Assembly (NCBI GenBank): GCA_944989445.1
Contig: CALYLW010000037.1
Location: 1,960,501 to 2,024,500 of the forward strand
Direction of reading: 5' to 3'
Length of the DNA stretch: 64,000 nt
DNA from: Ampullaceana balthica
Lineage: Eukaryota > Mollusca > Gastropoda > Lymnaeidae
Below, piece by piece: positions 1 to 24,656 of the stretch (its first letter is position 1; each line of letters starts with the position of its first letter). The translations under genes were made by a program, and so were the position numbers. The notes beneath the pieces are model-generated. The model searched no databases. It saw nothing but the letters and a program-made list of their open reading frames with translations, and was not told where the DNA came from.

Positions 1-1701
1 TAAAAATTAAAGCTTTAAATTAAGTTAAATAAAAGATAATAAAATGCCAAGGTAAAATTTAATAAAAGAAATGAAGGATCTGTTGAAGTTGAAGTACGTA
101 AACTTTTCTGGGGAAAAATTGTTTGCGTACTTACATGGCGTCTAAAGCATCATCATTTTAATGTCTTCTGTTTTGTTGCATAAACAAAAATAATGAACAA
201 AGTTGCAATCTAATGCAATAATAGTTGACAAAAAAAATAATTCAAATGTAGCCACTCGTGAACAAGTGCTCAACATTGTCAAAGTATTTGCAAATGGAAG
301 GAATCAGAAATCGGACTTTGTGAAAAGAGTAAATTTATTGGTTAGGAATTGTATGAAATATCAAAATAAATTTCATAAACACAATTTATTTTCTGCTCTT
401 TTTGTGCTGTTTCATTTCACTTATATTTCATAATGTTTTAAACATAATACCTTATATTTCTTCAATTAAATAAAGTTCAGGATTTATGGTTTATTCCTTT
501 AAAAAAATGTAATAAGTTAAATAAATAAAACTTGAATTTTTAAAGATTCAAATATATTCAATTTAAGATATGTAAAAATAAATATACATGAAGATTCATT
601 TAACAGCCATAAAATTGTAAATTGAACTATGCAATAAAAAGAAAAGTTACAAAAGGCTAAAATCCCATTTACTAGCTCATTGGTTTTCCAAATATGTTTA
701 ATAAAAAAATATAGATCTTTAAAATTTTTTTTTCTTAAAACAAAATTGTATTTTACTTTTTCAAACTAATTTGAATGATCTCAAGAAGTAATTAAGAAAG
801 CCCACAATCGTGTAAACATGCGTGCTATATTGAGAAGTTGTGCCTAAGTCTTCAAACTTAATTGAAATGCTGACATTGTCATTTAACATTTGTCATTTAT
901 GTGTAACATGTTCTGCAAAGGTATTTTATAGGCAGGTTAGGCAGGCATTATTTAATACGAATTCAATAATTCTCATAAACACATATAAATAAGAAAATTA
1001 TTCTTTTAAAAATGCAATTCAGTTCTCATTTGTACTTATTTATTCTCGCGACCATTCTTATAATTAAATTCATAAATGCATAAAATAAAGTTAAAATGAA
1101 ATGCAAATCACTGCTCAATTTTGAACCTTTTTGTGGGCCTTAAGGTATCAGTTGATGTTAGGCAATGATTAAGAACCCCTGTTTATTGCTTCTGTAATCT
1201 TTGTGATAATATTGATAACTGTAAGAAGGATATGTTAAGATCATTCTTACTTTCAAAGTTGGCTAGAATAGCAGTTACTGAACTGTTATCAGTAAGTTAT
1301 TTGATATTAATAATTGATTTGTAACCATTCATTTATTTATTATAATAAATTAAATTTCTTGTTTATCAATTATAATCATATATGGATGCAATTACTGAGC
1401 ATATTTTTTCACAAATCAATTATAAAAAAAACGATTAATGATCAATAGCAAATTTTTTATTGATCTCAGATAAACATAATGTAAAGCATTGAAAATACTT
1501 ACTGTAAAAAAAGTTTTTAAACTTAAACGCAACATTGTATTTGATATCTAAAGATATTTTCAAGTTAATTTATTAAAATAAAGAAACTTAGATCAGTTTT
1601 AAAGATTTTCAGGAGGAAAGTATTAGAGTCAAAATGTCTATAGTCTATGGTATTAAATATTCTTCATCCTATATAGTATAGCCATATCCCTTTGATTTCA
1701 G
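1..1701. other. AT-rich region upstream of gene 1; no gene recognised
   Basis: This stretch is strongly AT-rich and has no reading frame that I can tie to a family. A 76-codon frame at 203-433 has plausible amino-acid composition in its first half but resembles nothing I recognise. The coding start of gene 1 lies just after a TTTCAG 3' splice site at 1701, so this stretch probably ends as an intron within the 5' UTR. A non-coding first exon and promoter would then lie here or further upstream, but I cannot place them. Confidence 0.5.
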
Positions 1702-1708
1702 ATTGAAA

Positions 1709-13905
<12,197 letters not shown>

Positions 13906-15314
13906 CATTCAGGAAAAAATATAATAAAAGTATTATGATGTTTTAGAATTAAAATATATTTTGTTTTCTTACATTTATTCACTTAATTAACTTTTTGTGC
14001 TATTCAAGGTAGCATTAGGTAGACATAAGAGAAAATTGTGCTTATTAACAATAATAATAATTTGAAACAAAGATGAATTATTGATTAGAGGCCTTGCTTA
14101 ACATATCATTGGATGGTATACCTTTAAAAAGAAATTAACTAATTAACAATATATATAATTTACCAGAGTACTGAAATTATTTACCAATAATTGGTTATGT
14201 TTTTTTAAATTCCTGCCAAACAACCACGATTAGTTTTTGATATTTATCAAAACTCAAAATCTTTTGAGTAACATTAAATCATTATGCATTAATTAATCCT
14301 TAAATTGTCCGCCTTCATCCTCAAAACATCTCATGGTGAAGATTTTGAAAATTGCTCTTTTGTATTTGGATGAATTTATTATTTATTTAGAAAATTTGCC
14401 CAGGCTGCAAATAAAGCAGTTAATAACTTGAAATAAAGAAGCAGCCCTAGTTTTCCTTCATTATTTGTATTTTTAGAAAAAATCTCACAATGAAAAAGTA
14501 TTTTCTATACTTTAATGCAATGTTTTAGCAGCACACTTTAAATATTATGTCACCTACAATTACATATCCAATTAATAATGCAAAATAGTAATAATACAAA
14601 GGCAATTAATTCTAATTTGGAAATACAACACAAATATAATCTAATATAACCCTCAAATAGACATATGGATACAAACACTTTTCTTATTCTGTATGCTAGA
14701 AAAAACACATAACAATTCTCCTTTTTCCCTATGTCACATGAAAAGTAGTTGAGAAGAAAGTTGCTTTCTTCCTTTGATGAGATTACTGTTTACTGTAGAA
14801 ATTTATATTTTTGGAAATACATTAAAAAAAATCACCTGCATTTTCTTATACCAGCTTTGGTGATAACTACTCTAACTGCTGGACTTTGATGATCAATATT
14901 TTAATATACAGTACATATCTCACATGCTATTGACAAAAAAGCACATTTGTTGAATTCACGGGCATCAAAAAGTAAATTTAAAGTAATTTATAATTTCAAG
15001 CCCGTTTGACCATCAAAGTTTAAAAAATGCTATTTGTGCTTGAAGTTACTCTCCCCAATAATATATCATTTCATATATTTCTTACAATCGACATAGGTAA
15101 TGCAAGCTGTGATATAAGCATCTGTAACAAAGTTAAATAAAATTATTTATGATTAATAATGAGTACACTAATAGACACTAATATTGACTAATCTGGCTTT
15201 TGAACATAAAATGAATAATATATTGACAGTTCCATTGACAATGCCATCGACACTTTTGCCATGAGGAAAAGCAGAAAACGTTAATTTCATATCAATTTTG
15301 TTTTTTGCATAACA
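13906..15314. other. AT-rich intergenic DNA, nothing recognised
   Basis: After the poly(A) signal of gene 1 there is about 1.4 kb of AT-rich sequence with no convincing reading frame, repeat termini or RNA gene. Confidence 0.5.
13923..13928 (+). terminator. Poly(A) signal of gene 1
   Basis: An AATAAA hexamer lies 18 nt after the TAA stop codon, which makes a very short 3' UTR. Confidence 0.7.
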
Positions 15315-15411
15315 TGGGGGTACTGTGGTAGAGCGGCTGGCGTACTGCGAGTCACGTGTTTGAATCTTCGTGAAGATGGGCAGGTGGGAACCCTGAGTCC
15401 ACACAGCTCCG
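15315..15411 (+). mobile_element. tRNA-derived SINE, 5' part (interrupted by hAT A)
   Basis: An A-box-like TGGTAGAGCGGCTGG (about 15326) and a B-box-like GTTTGAATCTTCG (about 15357) mark a pol III promoter. The unit is cut at 15411 by a hAT element and resumes at 19246. A second copy on the minus strand at 62685-62905 shares the CCCTGAGTCCA and AGCTCCGAATGGG blocks without interruption, which confirms the join. Confidence 0.75.
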
Positions 15412-15787
15412 CAGTGGCGTAGCTAGGGTCCTGTGCGCCCGGGGACATGACACACAATCAGCGCCCCTTGTCTGTCCGAAAAATTCTGGGGGCTCATTGA
15501 GCCCCCAATAAAATGTGAAATGTTGCGATTTATAATAATTTATATAGTTCATTTTCGAAGCTTCTGTATTTTAATGAAATAGAATACATACTAATAATTC
15601 TCTAGACGATTGTAAACAATTTATTTGAAAACAAAAATACTCTACTAATTATACAATTAGACATAGTCTACAACAAATTCATTCTCCTTGATTTTAATGT
15701 CGCAAACTCGTCAATCGCGTTGTCAAAATTAATATTCTCACGTTTATCTCTTTCGATGCTAAGGAGTGCAAGATTACTCAGACGATC

Positions 15788-17423
15788 TCATCCCATTGAA
15801 GCAGGTAAATAAGACAAAATAAGCTTCAGTTTGCTGAAGGACCGCTCACAGCTTTCAGTTGAAACAGCAATTGTTAGAAGTATTTGAAGTGAAATGTGCA
15901 GATTCGGAAATACGTTATCTCTATATAAAACAATAAAACCAAAAAGATCTAAAGGAGTTTCCGTTAGAACTTCAGTCAGGGAACTGAGCTGCATTTTTCA
16001 GTCTCTGATTTATGTACACAATTCGTGACCATTGACGTCAGTATCGAAGAAATTTGCAAAATCTAAGCAATTTTGACGAAGTATATCGCCATTTGTCTCA
16101 GCGAGAATAGTTTTGACGTCTAGTAAAAATCCAAATTTGTTGTTTAGAATTTTAGACGTATAAAACTGCATTGATATCTCCTGTTGGAGGCTATTAATTA
16201 CGCTGTTCATATCACGTGCAATTTTGTCTTCTGCAGAAAGTCCTGCATCTCTCCAAGCATCCTCCGATGTAGTCTAATCCTTCTGTCAACCTCGATTTCC
16301 CAAGTTTTGCATCTTCCTTTTCATTATCTACCGCAACCTCTCTCAAATTATCCCGAATATTGACAATTTCTTGCTCAAGCGATTCAAGATCACATGCTGC
16401 TTCCTTGAAATTCACAGTAGGATTCTACATCCGTTTCTGGACTCGATCAATTTCCCCAAGTATGATGTTCTAGAAATTTAACAAAACTATATAGGGATTT
16501 AAAGTTTAATATACCTGCCAGCAAAATTTCTGCATTACTTCTGGTGTCAGGCGTCAGATTTTTATGTTCTAATATTTTTTTCCAACAGCCCTACCAGTTC
16601 ATCTAGTCCTTCATAAATTGCTTTAAAAGCTTCTGATCGTGCACTCCAACGTTTTTCAGACTCCCTCTTCATTATGATTGGCGCAACTCTTTTTAATTCT
16701 TCCCAACTAGTTTTTGAACGAGAGAAAACAAAAATTTATACTTTCAACTGTTCCAAAAACGTGATAACAACTGGATCCTGTTTAGCTGAGTGTACTCTTG
16801 CTAAGTTTAAGCTGTGGTTGTTACAGTTGACGAACAATGACTATGTGATTTCTGGCACATATTCGGTGTTGAAGGCAGGATATATTCCCAGTCATTACAG
16901 CAGCATTGTCATAACATTGTGACCGATAGTTGGCTAGAGGTATGTTATAAGATTACAGTTTCTTTACGATAACTCTTTCAAGGCTTATTGCGTCTTTGGA
17001 ATGTATCTGGATAAAACCTAAAAATGATTCGTTGATGGTTTCTTTTTTAGTTTGAAAATCCACATCAACAAATCCGATGACTTGAGAAAGCTGTTCCCGG
17101 TGTCTTAGATCGGGTGTTGAGTCAAGTAAGATACCGTAGTATTTGTTTTTTCTGATTTCACCTAACAGCTGTTTCCTTAAATAGGTGGATAAATTCATTT
17201 TGGATTTCCGGTATAAATAAGATACTGCACCTGGATTTTATCGGGCACGTTGTAAGTGTTTTTCTAACAGTGGATCATACTGATCAAGTTTGATCACAGA
17301 GAGACAGAAAAGAGAGGCAGTGTCTGATGTTTCATATAAAAGGAGTCCAACTTGCTTTGACATACCGACACAAGCCCGTGAGAGGAGAGACCTTCCCTCC
17401 CTTCCCCACTTTACTCCCTCCAC
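15788..17423 (-). pseudogene. hAT transposase remnant (DUF4371/ZMYM-like, HAT dimerisation end)
   Basis: Broken minus-strand frames read in transposase order. At 17238-17423 there is an N-terminal piece containing DPLLEKHLQRA. At 16953-17198 comes RKNKYYGILLDSTPD, the catalytic-aspartate region typical of ZMYM/TTF-type hAT proteins. Pieces at 16010-16415 follow. At 15788-15994 the HAT dimerisation motif TESCERSFSKLKLI is clear. Several frame breaks separate the pieces, so no full protein is possible. Part of the N-terminal region (about 17305-17480) is a block also present at 32285-32455, probably an insertion. Confidence 0.82.
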
Positions 17424-17517
17424 AGTGGAATTGGGGAAATACGATTTTATTTTTAAAAAATTGTCACAGCATGCAGCAAAGGGACGTTAATTAACCATTC
17501 TGTAAGCCAGTGGTTCC

Positions 17518-18820
17518 TAACCGTTGGAGATTCAAGGACCACTGGAAAAATGAGTGTCTTTGCTATGGACCACTACTAAAAATTATGCTACTGCCAAGCT
17601 GGAAAGTTAAATATATTTATACTGTGTATATCTTATCTGTTGCAGACGCTCCTTCTATACAGAAGTTTATTGCTAGCTAAAAGTAGTGTACATGCTAGTT
17701 AGTATAACTATACTAATATGCTACGTTTTGCGTGCTGCAAAAACAATATTGTATGGCTTTCTTTTGTAAAGAACAAATTTCATTTATATTAGTCTCATAG
17801 TCTTCTTATTTAATTCTAATTGCTAACTATAAAAAAAACTTCAAGTCATAAACAGTAGTTTGTATTAAAATACTGCTATATTATTTTATTTAGTATGAAC
17901 GATGTTTTGCTTTTATTGTAAGCAATGCAGAAAATCCACTTTCACAAAGTTGCAAAGGTAAAAGTATTTTAAAAGCCATCTGAGACAGCTCGGAGTACTC
18001 CAAAATTTCATTAAGCCCACTTTCTGATGCAACATATTCAAAGTGGTGTCGCTAGTCAGTTCAATGAATTGGTTTAATTACGATGTTGGTAATTTTATTT
18101 GATGAGTCAATGTGTGCGAGATTGGGACTGGAAACCCATGAAAAACCACTAAACGCTAAAAATCACCAAAGTAGAATTAAAATTGGCCCTGCATTGATTG
18201 AATATGACCAGAAATCAAATTTATCAAGTTCTTTATTTATTTCAATATTTTCTGGTTTCTCGGTGATTTCGTATAATTGATCAAACATCTCAAAGTTACC
18301 TTGAAATAATCTTCTTTTCCAAAAGATCGAGCTTTTTCTTAAAAGCAGACACTTTGTCACCGAGAGTAATATAATGTCTCTGCTTTCCTTGCCGAGTTGA
18401 ATTAAGTTTATTGAGTTCTTCAAATGTTTCAGCCAAGAAAGCCAGAACAGCAACCCATAAGCTATGGTTCAAATGATCAACAAGCTTTTAGTTTTTTTAC
18501 AAGAAACTCTCTTACGTCATCACGTAATTCAAACAGTCTGATAACCAGCGAATTTCAGTATTCATCAGTAACTGATAATGTTCAAGATTCATATTCGAAC
18601 ATAAGAAATCAAAGAAACGAGAATTTAATGGACGAGCCTTGTTAAAATTTAAAAACGATTTCGGCCAGATGAAAAATATATTTTAAGTCTGCTTTAATTC
18701 TTTTCCTTGCTAGTCTTTCTCGATGAATCATACAGTGCGTAAATTTCATGCTTTGCTCGCGGACCACCAGGCACATCTTCGCGGATCACTAGTTCACAGA
18801 CCACAGGTTGAGAACCACTG
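17518..18820 (-). mobile_element. hAT transposon B, nested in hAT A
   Basis: The termini are CAGTGGTTCCTAACCGT and the inverted AGGTTGAGAACCACTG, typical of Charlie/SPIN-like hAT elements. Flanks are CTGTAAGC (17510-17517) and CTTTAAGT (18821-18828), a 6-of-8 decayed duplication. The minus-strand frame at 18163-18453 contains QGNFEMFDQLYEIT, which resembles FAM200/ZBED5-type hAT proteins. Copy B of the acceptor/hairpin motif lies near its left end. Confidence 0.75.
18163..18453 (-). pseudogene. hAT B transposase fragment
   Basis: This 96-codon frame includes a stretch similar to FAM200/ZBED5-like domesticated hAT transposases (LNSINLIQ-like helix, then GNFEMFDQLYEITE). No catalytic motif survives, and neighbouring frames are broken. 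It should be read as a relic. Confidence 0.6.
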
Positions 18821-19245
18821 CTTTAAGTCACTTTGTTTTCTTGTCTTGATCATTTTGGTTGCTTTTAGTGTCGTCTCTGTTTGTTCTATTTAAAAAAATC
18901 GCCTTTGTCTCTTACTGCTCCCCTACTCTCACTCCCAGCAACTCACAGGTTTTTTTTAAAATCGCCATCAGCAATCCTTCATTGTGGATGTGTCATTTAT
19001 TTATGAGTAGAATGGCGCGCCTTAACGCTCAATGGGGGCGCCAAAATCATGGTTGCCAACTGATTTGTAATGAAGATATTTTCGGAGCTCCTAAATTCAA
19101 TCTTGCAAGAGTATTTCGGATACATTAGTTTACATAAAAAAAAATTAAATAAAGAGTTTTAATACTCATTTTGGCGCCCCCTAACGTGGCGCCCGGGGAC
19201 ATATGTCCCCCCCTGCCCCCCCCTCGCTACGCCACTGCAGCTCCG

Positions 19246-19475
19246 AATGGGTACATGACACCGAGACTGTGTTAGTTGTAGAACTTGTACTTTGAGAAAA
19301 ATACGCCACGTGAAAAAAAGAGAGCCCTCCCATCTTTTTTTAGGACTACACCACTGGAAACAAGGGCGCCTGGGCATTATACCACACAATCCCCTCATAG
19401 CAGTGGCCCTGGTCTGTGAACAGCGCGCCACTTGCCAACAGACCGGCGTGGTCTGTGCGTTCTTATCAGGCCGTA
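19246..19475 (+). mobile_element. tRNA-derived SINE, 3' part
   Basis: This continues the SINE cut at 15411, starting within CTCCGAATGGG. Blocks shared with the minus-strand copy at 62685-62905 include the region around CCCTCATAGC and the CCAACAGACCGGCGTGG-like tail. It is longer than the second copy in the middle, so it may carry a further small insertion. Confidence 0.6.
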
Positions 19476-20772
19476 GGTGGCAATAATCTTCAATGGGAGC
19501 GTCTGTAATGATAAAAAAATATTACTTTCCAATAAAAATATCTAATTTTCTGTATGACTTCATATCTTATTAGAGGGATGGAAAGCATGGCATCCCTCCA
19601 GGGCGACATAAGCTGACGATACATCGCTGGGTCCAACCCCGACTTCTGTGTGGCCTTGCTTACTAAGCTTTTGAAAATATGTCTGATAACTATACCACAG
19701 ATGCCACACTCTTGCCACGGCGTTCTTTTGAAGCATCTGCTTATTAGTTCACTCTTTGACTTTCATTTTGGTAACTCAGGTCTTGATAAGACCATTACAA
19801 AAAATATATTTACTAGAAAATAAATAAGGTTTGCGAAAATATGACCAAAAAAGTATATATACATAATTTAAAATTTTGTTTTATAGGTTAATTCTTTAAA
19901 AATGGTTATTTTTATTTTATTTATTTTAAAACAATTATTGACCCAATTTAATAATTTTATGCAAAACAGTCATTAAAATTTAAATTAAAATTGTTAAAAT
20001 GAAGTTTTATTTTTATAAATTCTATTTGTTGAAATATTATGAATTTAAAAAAAATTAAAAACTTTTAAAGTTATTTTTCTTTAACAATACAGGTATTATT
20101 TCCCCTGATTGATCTGTAAAAAAAAACAACTGTTACCCCTTGTTATTAAGATTTGCTTATTTAAAAATAATTAAAATCTGATTTTTAAAACATGCATATT
20201 GTGTGGGCTAGCTCGTGCTATCATGTTTTTAAATTTTGGATTTGTATGACAACCTCCCTTAGTCAATATTTTAAATTTTTAATCCGAGATTTCATCATTT
20301 AAAAAATCCAAATCAAATCAAAATAAATATAAATAAAACGTGACGCGCTGAATGAGTCACAATTGATTCCAGCCATGGGCGTTGGAATAGGTAATAAGGA
20401 GATTAAGCTGCTCGTCCTCGCAGATATCTGACGGACGCCGCGCAGCAGTTTTAGAATTACCGCGCAGCAAATATTGCAGAAAATGGATGCTGTACAACTT
20501 TGCACACGTGTTATTTTTACTCTGCCCACGGACCAACGAACCTTAGATAGAACATGGAGTGGTCACAATTTTCTCTAAAGATAAAAAGGGGAATATTTCA
20601 GCGAACTGCAATGGGCCCATTTTCGTCATGTATGGGGGCGGCAAAAATCTTAACTAATGCAATAACTATAACTTAGTAATACTACACTGGTTGTAGGAAT
20701 ACACGCTGTATATACATTTCCAGCATTTTTTAGTAGACCAGCCATACGGTATTACTCTTAGTCTATTAGAGC
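19476..20772. other. Intergenic DNA with a dispersed repeat at 20380-20575
   Basis: This is mostly AT-rich with no gene. About 170-190 bp starting near GCAGATATCTGAC (20417) is repeated in the same orientation at about 53960-54110 in gene 2 intron 12. Shared blocks are GTTTTAGAATTACC, GCAACTTTGCACAC-like and CCTTAGA. The element type is unknown. Confidence 0.6.
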
Positions 20773-20953
20773 ATTAGGCTCAGGCCTGGATTTAAGAGAC
20801 CTAGGGCCCCTAGGCACTTTTTACTTTTGGGCCCCCCCCAACCATCTCGAAACAATTTTGGAAATTTAGCAAATTAAATGCGGCAGTACAGAACATATCT
20901 ATTGTTTTGACTTTAGTGATTTTAATAAACATCAAAATAATATTCGTCTTCAG

Positions 20954-22968
20954 TCAGGGGTGCGCAACCTGCGGCCGTGGGCACGAAAATGTGCGGCCGT
21001 GGAAATCTGTTTAAATTATAATAATATGCGGCCGTCAAATATTTGCAATTTGGCAATATATTATGTAAAGTTGTAAACGAAATTTCGAATATGCATTTAC
21101 ACTCTTAAGCACTTGTTATTGTGAAACAAATTCGGCAGCTGTAGCATTAGCTGTAGTGTTTAGCGCTCAGACATTGAAATAGCTCGTGTTAGGCTGCAGC
21201 TTTAGCTAATGAGGGCAGGCCTTTGAAGTTCAGCCGCCTAATATTGAAGCGCGCCGAAACCGTGTGATGCGAACATTTCATGCAGTGTCTTTTATCATCG
21301 GCGATGTTGTGAAACTGTAAAAGAAGACAATGCCAAGCAACATTTTCGTCGACACGCATCACTCAACTATGCACAGTTACAAGGTGATTCAAGGAAGATC
21401 TGCGTGGAAAATCTAAAGAGGAATGTTCGACAACAGACCTCGGTCATGTCTGCTTTTGTTAAGACTACGAATAAGCGCAGTGAAGATTCCTATCGAGTTG
21501 CCTATATCGTCTCGGTGTCGCTGGAAAGCCTTATTCCGATGGGGAACTCGTGAAAAGTTGTATCATGGATGTTGTTTTAAGTGCATTCATCCGGGTAAGG
21601 AAACGGATTATTCTTTGATTCCTCTGTCGCGCGATACCGTGCAACGCTGTCAAAGTAATATTGCCGAGCAGCTGAAGCTCTCCATACAGGCAAAGATTAA
21701 CAAGGAAGACAGCCTGTTTGCACTGGCTGTTGATGAATCTACGGACATTTCAGATTCAGCGCAGCTACTCATATTCATTCGCTCACTATCCCCAACATTT
21801 GAATTGTACGAAGATCTGCTCTCCATGGAGACACTCGTTACTCAAACTCGAGGAGAAGACATATTTTTGGCAGTTAAAAAAGCTTGCATCGACTCGCTCG
21901 TTGATCTGAAGAACCTATCTGTACAGACGGCTCGCCTGCCATGGATGGTTAGCAAAATGGCTTCGTGGCTAGATTTTCCGATTATGTGTTGAAGGATCAC
22001 GGTAATGACCAGCTCATAAATCTGCACTGCATTATTCAACAGGAGGCACTGTGTTCTAAATCTGTTGATTTGGATAACATTCTGAAGGATGTGAATCGCA
22101 TTATCCTTTTCATTCGCGCGAATGCTCTTCACCACCGCCATTTCATACAAATTCTTCATGCAAATGATTCGTCGGCTGAAGATATTCGGCACCACACCAG
22201 CTTTCGGTGGTTGTCTCAGGGAGAAAAATCTCCCTGACTGATGTGAAAGAAACCTATACATATGATATTTTTCTTATTTATGAAATTATGTACACCTAAC
22301 TAAAATGATACTCAAGCTTTAGTGTTCCAACACACACAAACATACACAGAGACGGACACACAAACATACATGTGGAGTATCCCAAGCTTCGCGAAATAGC
22401 AAGAAACACTCTAGTGCTGTTTGGAAGCCCTTACATGTGCGAAGCGTTATTTTCACGAATGAAATATCTCAAGAACAAAAATCGGACCCGACTGGTTGAT
22501 ACCAATCTGATGATCTCCAGCGAGTGCCCGGACTTTGCGCGACTCTCGGCAAACATCCAAGAGCAAGGCAGCCACTAATGTCTGGACTCTAGACTGATAA
22601 GTTACATGGAAAGTGTTAGTGAAGCAGCTTATCACTTATTCAATTATTGTGTTCTCAGTGTACTAATGCCACTTAAAAATATACTCATGCTGTACTTGTG
22701 TGACATGATGTTAGGTTTACATAACAACGTTCAATAAATTAGAAATATAAGAGAACATCGATGGAAATGTTTTTGTTTGTAATTAAACACTGTGTTTGCC
22801 TAAATTACATAAATGATTATGTCACTATTATCTCGCGTTGACTATTACGAGAGGTAAACTTTTGATTGTTACCGTTTCGTTTTTAAGTGAAAATTTTTTG
22901 GCGGCCGTGGCAAAAGTAATTTTTTGTGTGTGCGGCCGTCCAATAGCCCAAAGGTTGCGCACCCCTGG
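20954..22968 (+). mobile_element. hAT transposon D (GTF2IRD2-like), nested in hAT C
   Basis: The inverted termini share CAGGGGTGCGCAACC. Flanks GTCTTCAG (20946-20953) and CTCTTCAG (22969-22976) match at 7 of 8 positions. GCGGCCGT is repeated just inside both ends. The element is 2015 bp and holds a frameshifted plus-strand transposase. Confidence 0.85.
21240..22578 (+). pseudogene. hAT D transposase remnant, GTF2IRD2-like
   Basis: Reading frames shift several times. An N-terminal part near 21430-21600 shows SAFVKTTNKRSEDSYRVAY and, in another frame, SDGELVKSCIMDVVLSAF. The frame at 21423-21992 then gives the core with LSRDTVQRCQSNIAEQL and LFALAVDESTDISDSAQL, including the acidic DEST motif. 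A later frame (21965-22237) covers LHCIIQQEALCSK. A CA-rich low-complexity patch at 22330-22370 replaces the next section. The C-terminal dimerisation region (22372-22578) keeps GSPYMCEALFSRMKYLK. The frame breaks rule out a working transposase. Confidence 0.85.
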
Positions 22969-22979
22969 CTCTTCAGAGA

Positions 22980-23256
22980 CATATCTCACAATGAAAGAAA
23001 ATTTATCTACATGAGAAATGTCAGGAGTAGAGTTCACAGAAATAGCGAAATATTTTGCTTTTTAAAATATTTTTTAAAATCCCAGTAACGATTGTATTGT
23101 AATTATTTCTTTTCCTTCCTTTTCTGCCATGATATTAACCATTTCATCGCATATTTTGGACGAAAGATATGATGTTGTGCCACTTCCTTTGTTACCGCGG
23201 CGTTTTATGTGTAAGCCCAGAAAAGGATCAAACTCAGCCAAAACTTCTATGGTCAT
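22980..23256 (-). pseudogene. hAT C transposase fragment
   Basis: Two minus-strand frames carry consecutive DUF4371-type segments: first FDPFLGLHIKRRGNKGSG, then, after a frame break, NSTPDISHVDKFSFIVRYV. The catalytic STPD motif is present, but the rest of the protein is gone. Element D is inserted immediately after this region. Confidence 0.78.
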
Positions 23257-24275
23257 AACATAGTTCCCACTGTTTTCTTTTTAAAAAAAATGCTAATCAG
23301 AAAGTGAGCTCACAACAGCCACAATGCGCCTCAAAACATATTCGGTGGCTCACTGGCTTCCTATTCCCCGATCTAACATTTTCCCTGTCAATATTTTGGT
23401 GACCAAAGGTATGCAGGTGAAATTGTAGAAGGCCATCTAGTTAAATGCATTAAAACCTATAGCAGGTCCCCATAAACTGCCCGTGGTATCTCCCTGGCCT
23501 CTGGTCAAGTCAGTCGACATTAAAAAATTGTTCTCCCGGTCCCTGTCAATCATCTGTAATCTGAAACCCAAATCCCGGCTCAGATGGTGTATTGTCCAGT
23601 GTGTGGTATGGGGAGGGGAGAAGTCGGGGTCGTGCCGTTTTTTTTACTGGTGGTGCAATCTGTCACACCCACCCTACGCCTTCTCCACAATATCGCAACA
23701 GCAGCTAAAAACGCGGCTTGCAATGACAAACCAACACAAACGAACCCCGTGCACTTGACTACTGGGCAGTGTATGCAAAATGTAGTAAAAATATTTATTA
23801 TACTACTATTTTTCGATAAAACTTTTTGATAATGAAGCCAAGCTTTTGGGCTTATGTAAAGATTTCAACACCGGAGCCCCTTGACTGGCTGGGGCCCTAG
23901 GCCCGGGCCTTGTGGGCCTAGGCGGAAATCCGGCCCTGATTAGGCTTAGGGCTTTTAACACCATTCCGCATGACTTTAGTATGTCATGGAAGCCACAAGA
24001 CTTTCTACCGATTATAAACATAAACTAATTAATATTACCATAACTTTTCTTTCTTCGATGTATGGAAACATTTTCAGGTATTGGTGATAATAAATGATTA
24101 AATAAAGCTTTTTGAATGAAGGCTGAACGATTTCATTTTCTGTTTTGACATTGACTATGCTTCGCTTTTTAAAGTAGCATTCATTTTCAAAACGTCATTT
24201 AAAAAGAGATTAGCAGCTATGTTTTTAAGTAAACACAAAACCTAACCAGGTTCACTAAACATGTCAAATATTAGA

Positions 24276-24656
24276 GGCCGTTCATAAATGACGTCACGCG
24301 CCTAGAGGGGGGGGAGGGGGTCGAGCATTTGTGACGAGGGGAAGGGGGGTTTAAGAAATGTGACGTCACATCAAAACGCGCTACTTTAAATAAAAGTTCC
24401 ACTTAATGACGTTTTCAATGGCTTCACGCGTGTTACGATATTAAAGTGCAGTCTTACACTAAATACATTGTTAAATGACAAAAAAAGTAATTTACAACAT
24501 GCTCATGTTCAATTAGAAAATACGGCTTTCAGGGGGGGGTGTGTTAAAGCTTTGTGACGTAATACTGGAGGGGGTCTAAGTTTTTGTGACGAAGTGTGAC
24601 GAGGGGGGGGGGTAAAAATCGACCAAAATCGCGTGACTTCATTTATGGACGGCCCC
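24276..24656. mobile_element. MITE with GGCCGT-CATAAATGA termini
   Basis: The left end reads GGCCGTTCATAAATGACG. The right end, inverted, reads GGGCCGTCCATAAATGA. The interior is rich in GGGGG and GTGACG blocks and has no coding capacity. A relative at 34062-34314 has the same terminal plan. The superfamily was not determined. Confidence 0.75.

Larger units (their letters stand above)
15412..19237 (-). mobile_element. hAT transposon A, degenerate, inserted in a SINE
   Basis: The termini are CAGTGGCGTAGCTAGG and the inverted CTCGCTACGCCACTG. They are flanked by a perfect 8-bp duplication CAGCTCCG at 15404-15411 and 19238-19245. The interior holds a broken transposase on the minus strand and a second, nested hAT at 17518-18820. 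Confidence 0.88.
20781..23938 (-). mobile_element. hAT transposon C (outer), split by hAT D
   Basis: The left terminus is CAGGCCTGGATTTAAG. The right end, read inward, is CAGGGCCGGATTTCCGC. A perfect 8-bp duplication ATTAGGCT is at 20773-20780 and 23939-23946. Without the nested element only about 1.1 kb remains. Minus-strand pieces LAEFDPFLGLHIK and NKGSGTTSYLSSKI (23074-23256) and STPDISHVDKFSFIVRYV (near 22980-23037) are ZMYM-like hAT transposase. Confidence 0.88.

Noticed and set aside
203..433. 76-codon frame upstream of gene 1, possible end exon of another gene
   Set aside because: It has no ATG where the frame starts, no family resemblance and no clear acceptor. The second half looks like random AT-rich translation.
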